Assembly: GCA_965221585.1 (NCBI GenBank)
Contig: OZ244898.1
Span: forward strand, 1 to 64,000
Direction of reading: 5' to 3'
Origin: VXYK01 sp965221585
GTDB lineage: Bacteria; Actinomycetota; Acidimicrobiia; Acidimicrobiales; Aldehydirespiratoraceae
Length of the DNA: 64,000 nt
Shown: one piece after another, positions 7,130-14,878 of the stretch
Position numbering within the stretch: position 1 is the first letter of the stretch
Layout: every line of letters starts with the position of its first letter
Notes under the pieces: model-generated
The model's database searches: none
Told to the model about the DNA's origin: nothing
Seen by the model: the letters and a program-made list of their open reading frames with translations, nothing else
Program-made: the position numbers and the translations under genes

Positions 7130-8319
7130 TGACGGGTCCGCTGGCCGACCTGCGTGTCATCGACGCCTCCACCGTTATCGCGGGACCGATGATAGGCCAG
7201 ATCCTGGCGGACTTCGGCGCGGATGTGGTGAAGATAGAGCATCCCCGAACAGGAGACAGTCTTCGGGGCCACGGCGCCCAAAAAGACGGTCAAGGCCTTT
7301 GGTGGAAGATGGTGGCACGCAACAAACGGTGCGTGGGCCTGGACCTGAGCCACAGCGAAGGCGCCGCCGTGTTTGAGGACCTGGCCGCCGACGCAGACGT
7401 GGTCATCGAGAACTTCCGGCCCGGCACGCTCGAACGCTGGGGCCTGGGACCCGAGGTGTTGACGGACCGCAACCCCGGCCTGGTCCTGTGCCGGGTCAGC
7501 GGGTTCGGCCAGACGGGCCCATACGCGGCGCGGCCGGCATTCGGGACCCTGATCGAAGCCATGAGCGGCTTCGCCCACATGACCGGCGAAGCGCAGCGGC
7601 CGCCAACACTGCCTCCCTTCGGACTCGCCGACAGCATCGCAGGCATCAGCGGGGTCGCCGCAGTGATGATGGCCCTGCACCACCGCAACGCAACCGGGCG
7701 AGGCCAGGTCGTGGACCTGGCGATCCTCGAACCGTTGGCCACCGCGCTCGGACCTCATGTCATCACCTGGGACCAAACCGGCCAGATCGCCCAGCGTTGC
7801 GGCAACCGCTCCATGAACAACGCCCCACGCAACACCTACCTCACCGCCGACGGCCGCTGGGTGGCCGTCTCCAGCAGTGCCGACGCAGTCGCCCGACGCA
7901 CAATCGAGTTGGTCGGTCGAGGCGACCTGGCATGCGAACCGTGGTTCGCCACCGGTGCCGGCCGGGCCGACCATGCCGATGAGATCGACGAGGCGATGGC
8001 CGCCTGGATAGGTGAACGTCCACTGGCGGACGTGATCGAGGCCTTCGCCGCCGCGGATGTGGCTCTTGCCCCGGTCTACGACGTCGAACAGTACGTCACC
8101 GACCCGCAGGTGCAGGCACGACAAGCGGTGGTCTCCGTGGACGATCCCGAACTGGGTCCGCTGCGGATGCAGAACGTCCTGTTCGGGCTGTCCGCCACAC
8201 CCGGCAAGATCCGGCATCCAGGCCGGAGGTTGGGCGCAGACACCGACCAGGTGCTGGCAGACGCAGGGGTCAGCGCCGAACAACTCGCCGACCTGCGGGA
8301 TCGGGGAGTGATCGCATGA
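7129..8319 (+). CDS. CaiB/BaiF family (type III) CoA-transferase 1
   Basis: A 396-residue family III CoA-transferase. ATG at 7129 is preceded by GGGAGAA and begins MTGPLADLRVIDAST, the canonical family start; the upstream open frame is leader DNA. Hallmarks: ADFGADVVKIEHP, ENFRPGTLERWGL, RVSGFGQTGPY and the catalytic Asp at about residue 168 in GLADSIAG, which forms the aspartyl-CoA thioester or anhydride intermediate. The enzyme moves CoA between a donor such as succinyl- or acetyl-CoA and a carboxylic acid. It opens a four-gene plus-strand operon (CoA-transferase, cyclase, MmgE/PrpD, imidase) with 4-bp overlaps, so the acceptor is presumably an organic acid produced by the hydrolases in the same operon. 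The exact acid is unknown. Confidence 0.9.
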   Translation: MTGPLADLRVIDASTVIAGPMIGQILADFGADVVKIEHPRTGDSLRGHGAQKDGQGLWWKMVARNKRCVGLDLSHSEGAAVFEDLAADADVVIENFRPGTLERWGLGPEVLTDRNPGLVLCRVSGFGQTGPYAARPAFGTLIEAMSGFAHMTGEAQRPPTLPPFGLADSIAGISGVAAVMMALHHRNATGRGQVVDLAILEPLATALGPHVITWDQTGQIAQRCGNRSMNNAPRNTYLTADGRWVAVSSSADAVARRTIELVGRGDLACEPWFATGAGRADHADEIDEAMAAWIGERPLADVIEAFAAADVALAPVYDVEQYVTDPQVQARQAVVSVDDPELGPLRMQNVLFGLSATPGKIRHPGRRLGADTDQVLADAGVSAEQLADLRDRGVIA

Positions 8320-9140
8320 GCAGCACCGACCCAGGGCCGGTCACCGCCCTGCTGGGCACGCTCGCCGAAACCAGCGTCTACGACCTCGGCCGTCCGATGC
8401 GAAACGGCATGGCACAATCCCCGAACCACCCGCTGTTCCGCCACTGTCTGGACCGGCGCCATGGTGAACGAGTGCGAACAGACGGTGGTTCGGCAGCTGC
8501 CGACCTGCTGACGACCGGCTGTCACGTCGGGACGCATGTGGACGCGTTGGCCCATGTCAGCCACCAAGGCCTGTTGCATGGAGGCATCGACGCGCAAGCA
8601 GCCCAGGCGGACGGACACTTCGAGGTGCTGGGCATCCAGGAACTGCCACCGTTCGTGGGTCGAGGCGTGATGCTCGACATCCCCGGGCTGCTTGAAGAGG
8701 ACGCCTGCGACGGGGGCCACGAGATCAGCGTGGCCGGACTCAAAGCCGCCGTGAACCGTCAAGACACCCCTCTGCGCCCGGGCGACGCGGTGCTTATACG
8801 CAGCGGCTGGGGAGCGTACTTCGACGACGCCGAACGCTACCGCGGTACAGAAACCGGCGTCCCGGGAGTCGGCGAGAACGGCGCGCAATGGCTGGCCGAG
8901 CAGGGCGCAGCCCTGGTCGGGGCCGACACCCTGGCCTTCGAGTGCATCCCCGCAGGACGCGGGCATGCCCTGCTCCCCGCTCACCGGGTCCTGCTGGTGG
9001 AACAGGGGATCAACATCATCGAGGCGCTGGACCTCGACGGTCTGGCCGCGGCAGGCGTTTACGAGTTCGTGTTCGTGCTGTCCCATCTGAACATCCACGG
9101 CGCCACCGGAGCCCCGGTCCGCCCCCTGGCCATAGCATGA
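8316..9140 (+). CDS. Cyclase-family metal hydrolase (kynurenine formamidase / isatin hydrolase type)
   Basis: A 274-residue member of the 'putative cyclase' family. The diagnostic metal-binding motif H-x-G-T-H-x-D-x3-H is present as HVGTHVDALAH near residues 71-81. Later residues VLIRSGWGAY and FECIPAGRGHALLP also fit. Family members hydrolyse amide bonds in formylkynurenine, isatin or related compounds with Mn2+ or Zn2+. The start overlaps the CoA-transferase stop as ATGA, so translation is coupled. In this operon it could open a lactam or imide ring, or hydrolyse an amide; this is inference from its neighbours. Confidence 0.88.
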   Translation: MSSTDPGPVTALLGTLAETSVYDLGRPMRNGMAQSPNHPLFRHCLDRRHGERVRTDGGSAAADLLTTGCHVGTHVDALAHVSHQGLLHGGIDAQAAQADGHFEVLGIQELPPFVGRGVMLDIPGLLEEDACDGGHEISVAGLKAAVNRQDTPLRPGDAVLIRSGWGAYFDDAERYRGTETGVPGVGENGAQWLAEQGAALVGADTLAFECIPAGRGHALLPAHRVLLVEQGINIIEALDLDGLAAAGVYEFVFVLSHLNIHGATGAPVRPLAIA

Positions 9141-9174
9141 GCACTGGCGCATGAGGTCTGGCGCATGAGCACGG
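9137..9174 (+). repeat. 14-bp tandem repeat carrying three successive ATGA junctions
   Basis: A 14-bp unit (ATGAGCACTGGCGC, then ATGAGGTCTGGCGC, then ATGAGCACGG) is repeated about 2.7 times at the junction between the cyclase stop and the MmgE/PrpD start. ATGs at 9137 and 9151 each open a five-codon frame ending in TGA that overlaps the next ATG. Only the third ATG, 9165, enters the long gene. Confidence 0.8.
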
Positions 9175-10580
9175 TCGTCTCGCGACTGGCGGAACTGGCC
9201 TGCTCCCCCGTGCCCGAAGCGGTCCGAGCCGGCATCCCGTCGCGCATCATCGACATCGTGGGAATAGCCGTGCGCGCCTCGACGCTGGAGACCTCGCAGG
9301 CCGTCATCGGGTTCGCCGTCGATCAGGGCACCGCCGCCCAAGCCACCGCGATCGGCGCTGGACGGGCAACCTCGGCAGCCGAAGCCGCCTTCGTCAACGG
9401 AGTGCTCGCCCACTCACTGGATTACGACGACACGCACCTGCCGTCGATCCTGCACCCGAGCGCCTCGGTGGTACCCGCCGCGCTGGCGGTGGCCGAGTGG
9501 CGGTCGGCATCAGGCGCAGCCCTGCTCGACGCGGTGGCGGTGGGCCTGGAGACGACCGTGCGCCTCGGCATGGGAGGATACGACCCGCTGGCCCGCCAAT
9601 CGGTGTATTTCGAACGCGGTCAACATGCCACCTCGATATGCGGCGCGGTGGGCTCGGCTGCCGCCGCTGGTCGTCTGTTACAACTGGACCGCGACCAGAT
9701 CGCCCACGCCATGGGAATCTCCTGCAGCATGGCCAGCGGAATCATCGAAGCCAACCGGGCCGGCGGCACCGTGAAACGGCTGCACTGCGGCTGGGCCGCC
9801 CGCGCAGGGGTCTCTGCGGCCCAACTCGCAGCGCGTGGCATTACCGGACCACCGACCGCAATCGAAGGCCGGTTCGGGCTCTTCCAGGCGTTCCTCGGCG
9901 ATCAGTCCAACCTGGCCGCGGTCACCACACGCCTGTCAGACCGCTGGCACTGCGACGACATCTTCTACAAGCCGTACCCTGCGAACCACTTCACCCACAC
10001 CGGTATCGACGCCGCGATGGCCCTGCGCCGCCGAGGAGTGCGCGCCGAAGACCTCGTCAGCGCCACCCTGGAAGTGGCACCGCCGACCGTGCGCACGATC
10101 GGCGAGCCGATCGAGGCGAAACGGATGCCCGAATCCGGATATCAGGCCCAGTTCAGCGGTCCGTACACGGTGGTCGCCGGTCTGCTCGGCGGCGCAGGAC
10201 TGGGCGTCGGCCTCAGCGATTTCAGTGATTCGCTGGCATCGGACCCGCAGCGCCGTGAACTCATGGCACGGGTCGAAGTCGTTGGTGATCCCCAATTGAT
10301 GGAGATATATCCGAATCAGCTCCCGGCCCGCCTGAGCGTCACGACCGCTTCGGGTGAGACGCTGGTCGAAGAGGTGCTCGCCAACCGTGGCGGACCCGAC
10401 CGGCCCCTGTCAGCATCGGAACTGGCAGCCAAGTACACAGACAACACCGCTGGTCTGATTTCGAGCCGCGACGCCTGCAGAACCCATGAGAGGTTGTCGG
10501 GCCTCGCAGACATCGCCTCCGTCGATCAGCTGCTGGATCCACTGCAACGAATCGGCGCAGCAACGAAGGAATGCCCATGA
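9165..10580 (+). CDS. MmgE/PrpD family protein
   Basis: A 471-residue protein of the 2-methylcitrate dehydratase/MmgE-PrpD fold. Family features: an N-terminal helical domain with FVNGVLAHSLDYDDTH (residues ~75-90), HPSASVVPAALAVAEW, GISCSMASGIIEA, the substrate-lid region KPYPANHFTHTGIDAA, and a C-terminal small alpha/beta domain. The family includes methylcitrate dehydratase, cis-aconitate decarboxylase and iminodisuccinate epimerase, all acting on branched tri- or dicarboxylic acids. It lacks the neighbours of a methylcitrate cycle (no prpC or prpB), so another branched dicarboxylate is the likely substrate. It ends with an ATGA overlap into the imidase gene. ATG at 9165 is chosen because the two earlier ATGs stop after five codons. 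Confidence 0.87.
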   Translation: MSTVVSRLAELACSPVPEAVRAGIPSRIIDIVGIAVRASTLETSQAVIGFAVDQGTAAQATAIGAGRATSAAEAAFVNGVLAHSLDYDDTHLPSILHPSASVVPAALAVAEWRSASGAALLDAVAVGLETTVRLGMGGYDPLARQSVYFERGQHATSICGAVGSAAAAGRLLQLDRDQIAHAMGISCSMASGIIEANRAGGTVKRLHCGWAARAGVSAAQLAARGITGPPTAIEGRFGLFQAFLGDQSNLAAVTTRLSDRWHCDDIFYKPYPANHFTHTGIDAAMALRRRGVRAEDLVSATLEVAPPTVRTIGEPIEAKRMPESGYQAQFSGPYTVVAGLLGGAGLGVGLSDFSDSLASDPQRRELMARVEVVGDPQLMEIYPNQLPARLSVTTASGETLVEEVLANRGGPDRPLSASELAAKYTDNTAGLISSRDACRTHERLSGLADIASVDQLLDPLQRIGAATKECP

Positions 10581-12040
10581 CCGAGTTGATCATCACCGGT
10601 GCCACCGTGGTCCGCCCGGACGCAGGCGAAGCAGACCAGACAGACATAGCGATCAGCGACGGCAAAGTCAGCGAACTGGGAACGGGGCTCGCAGCCGCCG
10701 CTGCGCCCGAGACCGAGGTGTTCGACGCAACAGGGCTGATCGCCTTTCCCGGCTCGGTCGACGCCCACACCCACATGGGCATCTACAACCCGTTGCCCAT
10801 AGATGCCCAGAGCGAGAGCCGTGCCGCGGCCCAGGGCGGCACAACAACAGTGCTCAACTACATGAGAACCGGCCAGTACTACCTCAACAAGGGCGGCCCC
10901 TACGCCGACTTCTTCCCGGAAGTGCTGCAACAGATCCAAGGCAACAGCCATGTGGACTACGCCTTCCACCTCGCCCCGATGCAAGCCAGCCACATCACCG
11001 AGATACCCATGCTGGCAACCGAATACGGAGTGACCTCGTTCAAGATCTTCATGTTCTACGGAGGACACGGCCTGCATGGCGCCAGCGACGACCAGTCCCA
11101 GTTCCTGATGACGCCGCCCGGTGAGCGCTACGACTACGCCCATTTCGAGTTCATCATGCGGGGCATCGCCGAGGCCCGTCGAAACCACCCCGAACTGGCC
11201 GACGCGCTGTCGCTGTCACTGCACTGCGAGACAGCCGAGATCATGACCGCCTACACCAAACTGGTCGAAGAGGCGGGGGAGCTCACCGGGCTGGCCGCCT
11301 ACTCGGCCTCCCGACCGCCGCATTCGGAAGGCCTGGCGGTCACCATCGCCTCGTATCTGGCTCACGAGACCGAAGTGGTCAACATCAACCTACTGCACCT
11401 GTCATCGGCCAAGGCCGTGGACGCGGCCCTGCGCATGCAACGCTGCTTCGAAACCGTGGACTTCCGCCGCGAGGTCACCATCGGGCACCTTCTGGTGGAC
11501 ATCGAGACCTCCGGCGACCCGTGGGGGAAAGTCAACCCGCCGATCCGTCCCCGTTCCGACGTGGAGGCGCTGTGGAACCATGTGCTCGCCGGTGAACTGG
11601 ACTGGGTGGTGAGCGACCACGCATGCTGCCGCGCCGAGGCCAAGGTGTCCGCTGAGAACCCCGACGACATCTGGCTCGCCAAGAGCGGTTTCGGAGGCAC
11701 CGAGTATCTGCTGAACGGGCTCTACTCCGAAGGAACCAGACGGGGCCTGAGTCTGGTGGACATGGCCCGAATGCTGGCGTGGAACCCCGCCCGGCGGTAC
11801 GCACTCGGCACCAAGGGAACCATCGGAGTCGGCTTCGATGCGGACATAGCACTGCTGGACCCGTCAGTGAGCCACGTCGTGTCGGCTGCGGAGTCCGAAT
11901 CGAGCCAGGGCTACACACCGTTCGAGGGCCAGGAGCTCAACGGCAAGGTGCGCCATGTCTGGCTGCGAGGCCGGCGCATCCTCGCCGATGGCAACGTGGT
12001 GGGCAGCCCCATCGGCCAGTACCAGAAGCGACCGACATGA
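10577..12040 (+). CDS. Dihydropyrimidinase / hydantoinase-like cyclic amidohydrolase
   Basis: A 487-residue amidohydrolase-superfamily enzyme. ATG at 10577 is preferred over 10571: GAAGGA ends 6 bp upstream and the start forms an ATGA overlap with the preceding stop. Metal-site residues are all visible: DAHTHMG (the H-x-H pair), the carboxylated Lys in TSFKIFMF, His in LHCETAE, His in LLHLSSAKA and Asp in VSDHACC. The C-terminal beta-sandwich includes GTKGTIGVGFDADIALLDP. Dihydropyrimidinases also act as imidases on maleimide-, succinimide- and hydantoin-type rings. No dihydropyrimidine dehydrogenase or beta-ureidopropionase partner typical of pyrimidine breakdown is seen, so imide-ring opening is at least as likely. 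Last gene of the four-gene operon. Confidence 0.88.
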   Translation: MTELIITGATVVRPDAGEADQTDIAISDGKVSELGTGLAAAAAPETEVFDATGLIAFPGSVDAHTHMGIYNPLPIDAQSESRAAAQGGTTTVLNYMRTGQYYLNKGGPYADFFPEVLQQIQGNSHVDYAFHLAPMQASHITEIPMLATEYGVTSFKIFMFYGGHGLHGASDDQSQFLMTPPGERYDYAHFEFIMRGIAEARRNHPELADALSLSLHCETAEIMTAYTKLVEEAGELTGLAAYSASRPPHSEGLAVTIASYLAHETEVVNINLLHLSSAKAVDAALRMQRCFETVDFRREVTIGHLLVDIETSGDPWGKVNPPIRPRSDVEALWNHVLAGELDWVVSDHACCRAEAKVSAENPDDIWLAKSGFGGTEYLLNGLYSEGTRRGLSLVDMARMLAWNPARRYALGTKGTIGVGFDADIALLDPSVSHVVSAAESESSQGYTPFEGQELNGKVRHVWLRGRRILADGNVVGSPIGQYQKRPT

Positions 12041-12090
12041 GCGGCACCGCCCGGGCAGGGCTACCGATCAGCGTCGGGTTTGCTGCGGGT

Positions 12091-13023
12091 TCAGCGAGTC
12101 TGGGGGCTCAGCGCCGCTGGAGGGAAGGCGCCGGCCTTGGCGACCAGGCTGGGCACGCTGTGGCCGAGTTGGGTCTCGAGCCAGGCGCTGGCGTCGATCA
12201 ACGCATCAAGGTCGAGTCCGGTTTCGTAGCCCATCTCATGCACCAGGTACACGACATCTTCGGTGGCCACGTTGCCGGTGGCCCGCGGCGCGAACGGGCA
12301 ACCGCCGACCCCGCCGAGGCTGGAGTCGAACACCCGCACGCCAACGTCGATAGCTGCGGTGATGTTTGCCAGCGCGGTGTTGCGGGTGTTGTGGAAGTGC
12401 CCACGCAGAGCAATGCCGGGAGCTCGTTGCGCAGCGCCGGCGAACAGAGCGCCGACCTGGGTCGGAACGCCTGCTCCGATGGTGTCGGCAAGGGCCAGTT
12501 CATCCGGCTGCGTCTCGGCGACCTCAGACACGATGTCGAGCACTCTCGCCGGCTCGACACGTCCCTCGTAGGGGCATCCACAGACCGCCGAGATCGTGAC
12601 CGCGGTCTTGATCCCCGCCCCACGGGCAGCGTCGCTGATGGCACGCCAGCGCTGCACCGACTCGGCGACCGTGGCCCCCTGGTTGGCCTGCGAGAACGAC
12701 TCGGTGGCGACCACCACGCCGCAGACCTCGTCGACACCAGCGGCGATCGCCCGTTCGACGCCGCGCTGGTTGAGAGCCAACGCGCTGTAGCTCACACCGC
12801 CGGACCGGGGAACGCCGGCCATGACCGCGTCGCCGTCGGCCATCTTCGGAACTGCTTTGGGGTTGACGAAACTGGTGGCCTCGATACGGGTGTTGCCTGC
12901 GGCGACCAACCGCTCGATGAGTTCCACCTTCTGGGCCGTGCTGAGATCCGCGGGGTCGGCCTGCAGACCATCGCGAGGGGCAACCTCGACGATCTGGATG
13001 GACTCGGTCACACCGCCGAGCAT
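12091..13023 (-). CDS. Hydroxymethylglutaryl-CoA lyase-like protein
   Basis: A 310-residue DRE-TIM metallolyase. Signature motifs: EVAPRDGLQ near residue 13 (metal and substrate site), IEATSFVNPKAVPKMAD, GHFHNTRNTALAN and the catalytic-loop cysteine in SSLGGVGGCPFAPRATGN. The family cleaves 3-hydroxy-3-methylglutaryl-CoA and related 3-hydroxy-acyl-CoAs. The start at 13023 leaves only 11 bp to the divergent CoA-transferase, so a GTG at 13011 is a realistic alternative. No methylcrotonyl-CoA carboxylase or methylglutaconyl-CoA hydratase gene of leucine breakdown is in the window. In this context it may cleave a methyl-branched hydroxyacyl-CoA from the island's own pathway. Confidence 0.87.
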   Translation of the reverse strand: MLGGVTESIQIVEVAPRDGLQADPADLSTAQKVELIERLVAAGNTRIEATSFVNPKAVPKMADGDAVMAGVPRSGGVSYSALALNQRGVERAIAAGVDEVCGVVVATESFSQANQGATVAESVQRWRAISDAARGAGIKTAVTISAVCGCPYEGRVEPARVLDIVSEVAETQPDELALADTIGAGVPTQVGALFAGAAQRAPGIALRGHFHNTRNTALANITAAIDVGVRVFDSSLGGVGGCPFAPRATGNVATEDVVYLVHEMGYETGLDLDALIDASAWLETQLGHSVPSLVAKAGAFPPAALSPQTR

Positions 13024-13034
13024 ACTGGTGACGC

Positions 13035-14231
13035 ATGACCGGGGCGCTCTCAGACATTCGCGTGATCGAGATGGGCACGCTGCTGGCCGGGCCGTTCTGC
13101 GGCCAGCAACTGGCCGACCACGGTGCCGAAGTCATCAAGATCGAACCGCCCGTCAGCGGTGACCCGATGCGGGCCTGGGGCCAGGAGAAAGCCGACGGCA
13201 AATCGTTGTGGTGGCCGGTGGTGGGCCGCGGCAAGAAGTCGGTCACGGTCAACCTCCGCGAAGCGGCCGGGCAGGACCTGGTCCGCAGACTGGTGACCGA
13301 AGCCGACGTGCTGGTGGAGAACTTCCGCCCCGGCACCCTCGAGCGCTGGGGATTGGCTCCCGAAGACCTGCAGACCCTCAACCCCCGACTGATCGTGACT
13401 CGTGTGTCGGGATACGGCCAGACCGGGCCCTACTCGACCCAGCCGGGCTTCGGAGCCATCGGTGAGGCGCTGGGCGGCATCCGTTACACGACGGGGGATC
13501 CCGCAAGCATGCCCAGCCGGACCGGCATCAGCATCGGCGACACCCTCACTGCCATGTTCGCCACGATCGGCACCCTCAACGCCATCCATGCCCGGGAGCG
13601 CACCGGCAAAGGCCAGCTCGTCGACGCGGCGCTGTACGAGTCGGTGCTTGCTGTGATGGAGTCGCTGCTGACCGAATACCACGTTGCCGGGTTCATCCGC
13701 GAACGCACCGGTTCGATGATCCCCAACATCGCGCCTGCCAACGCCTACCCGACACGCGACGACAAGATCCATCTGATCTCAGCGAATCAGGACACGGTGT
13801 GGCGGCGGATGGCTGATGCCATGGGCCGACCGGAACTCGGTGATGATCCCCGCTTCGCCACCCACATCGCCCGGGGAGACAACCAGGCCGAGCTCGACGA
13901 GCTGATTGCGGAGTGGTCGGTCACGATCGACTCCGAGGAGTTGCACCGACTGCTCAACGAGCACAACGTCCCCAACGGACAGATGTACCGTGCCCCGGAG
14001 ATGCTGGCCGACGGCCATTTCGCGGCCCGTGAGGCGATCGTCTGGGTCGATACCGATGACTTCGGGGCCGTTCCGATGCAGAACGTGGTGCCGAAGTTGT
14101 CGGACACGCCAGGATCGATCGACTGGTCCGGTCCGAACCTCGGTGAGCACAACGACGAGGTCTTCGGCCGGATCCTGGGACTCAGCAATGAGGCCATGGA
14201 CCGGCTCCGCGCCGATGGGATAATCAGCTGA
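13035..14231 (+). CDS. CaiB/BaiF family CoA-transferase 2
   Basis: A 398-residue family III CoA-transferase. The catalytic Asp is residue 169 in ISIGDTL, the same number as in formyl-CoA transferase. Other motifs: AGPFCGQQLADHGAEVIKIE, ENFRPGTLERWGL, RVSGYGQTGPY. It is only moderately similar to the first CoA-transferase of this island, so the two probably act on different acids rather than being a recent duplication. It starts 11 bp from the divergent HMG-CoA-lyase-like gene and its stop overlaps the isochorismatase-fold gene by one base (TGATG). The acid it activates is unknown; C5-C6 branched dicarboxylates such as citramalate or methylsuccinate analogues would suit the flanking lyases. 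Confidence 0.9.
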   Translation: MTGALSDIRVIEMGTLLAGPFCGQQLADHGAEVIKIEPPVSGDPMRAWGQEKADGKSLWWPVVGRGKKSVTVNLREAAGQDLVRRLVTEADVLVENFRPGTLERWGLAPEDLQTLNPRLIVTRVSGYGQTGPYSTQPGFGAIGEALGGIRYTTGDPASMPSRTGISIGDTLTAMFATIGTLNAIHARERTGKGQLVDAALYESVLAVMESLLTEYHVAGFIRERTGSMIPNIAPANAYPTRDDKIHLISANQDTVWRRMADAMGRPELGDDPRFATHIARGDNQAELDELIAEWSVTIDSEELHRLLNEHNVPNGQMYRAPEMLADGHFAAREAIVWVDTDDFGAVPMQNVVPKLSDTPGSIDWSGPNLGEHNDEVFGRILGLSNEAMDRLRADGIIS

Positions 14232-14866
14232 TGAGCGCCGACGGCCTGCTCGACGACTACCGCCGTGCCGGGTTCAACAACCGGCTCGGGTTCGGCGAGC
14301 GCCCCGCACTGCTGGTGATCGACTTCTGCCGGGCCTACCTGGACGAGGCATCACCGCTGTATGCCGGGGTTGAGGACGCCCGAGCCTCCTGTATGCGGGT
14401 TTTGACCGCTGCCCGAACCGCCCAGATCCCGGTCCTGCACACCAGGGTGGAGTTCCAGCCCGGTGGAGCCGACGGCGGGATCTTCTTCCGCAAGGTCGGC
14501 GCCCTCGAGTGCTTCGTGAGGGGCAACCCGCTGGGCGAGTACGAAGCCGGCCTGGAGCCCGCCGACGGCGAGGTGGTAGTCGTGAAGCAATACGCCTCAG
14601 GCTTCTTCGGCACATCGCTGGCATCTACGCTCACCTCGATGGGCGTCGACACTGTGATCCACACCGGGGTATCCACCAGCGGCTGCGTGCGGGCCACCGC
14701 GCTCGACGCCTGCCAGCACGGCTTCGTCCCCATCGTCGTGCGTGACGCTTGCGGCGACCGGGACGAAGCGGTCCACGAATCCAACCTGTTCGACCTGGAC
14801 GCCAAATACGCCGACGTCGTCTCCGAACAGGAAGTACTCGCCTACCTGGCGACACTGAGAGCCTGA
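14231..14866 (+). CDS. Isochorismatase-fold amidohydrolase (N-carbamoylsarcosine / maleamate amidase-like)
   Basis: A 211-residue cysteine hydrolase with a complete Asp-Lys-Cys triad: D31 in LLVIDFCRAY, K119 in VVVKQYASGFFGT and C152 in VSTSGCVRATALDA. The GFGERPALLVIDF start and the SGFFGTSLASTL segment are characteristic of the N-carbamoylsarcosine amidohydrolase / maleamate amidase branch rather than true isochorismatase. Such enzymes release ammonia from carbamoyl or half-amide substrates. Coupled by a 1-bp overlap to CoA-transferase 2. With an imidase in the same island, hydrolysis of a substituted maleamate or succinamate is an attractive hypothesis. It converges with the lipoprotein gene that follows, 12 bp away. 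Confidence 0.87.
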   Translation: MSADGLLDDYRRAGFNNRLGFGERPALLVIDFCRAYLDEASPLYAGVEDARASCMRVLTAARTAQIPVLHTRVEFQPGGADGGIFFRKVGALECFVRGNPLGEYEAGLEPADGEVVVVKQYASGFFGTSLASTLTSMGVDTVIHTGVSTSGCVRATALDACQHGFVPIVVRDACGDRDEAVHESNLFDLDAKYADVVSEQEVLAYLATLRA

Positions 14867-14878
14867 GCCGAGGCGGCG

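Noticed and set aside
7000..9413. Two long minus-strand open frames opposite the CoA-transferase, cyclase and MmgE genes
   Set aside because: The plus-strand genes carry complete family motifs; the opposite frames show no domain and have shadow-like composition.
9165..10580. Methylcitrate cycle assignment for the MmgE/PrpD gene
   Set aside because: No methylcitrate synthase or methylisocitrate lyase gene is present, and the neighbours are amide hydrolases and CoA-transferases.
10577..12040. Reductive pyrimidine degradation assignment for the dihydropyrimidinase-like gene
   Set aside because: No dihydropyrimidine dehydrogenase gene is seen, and the operon partners suit organic acid activation better. 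Not excluded, but not supported.
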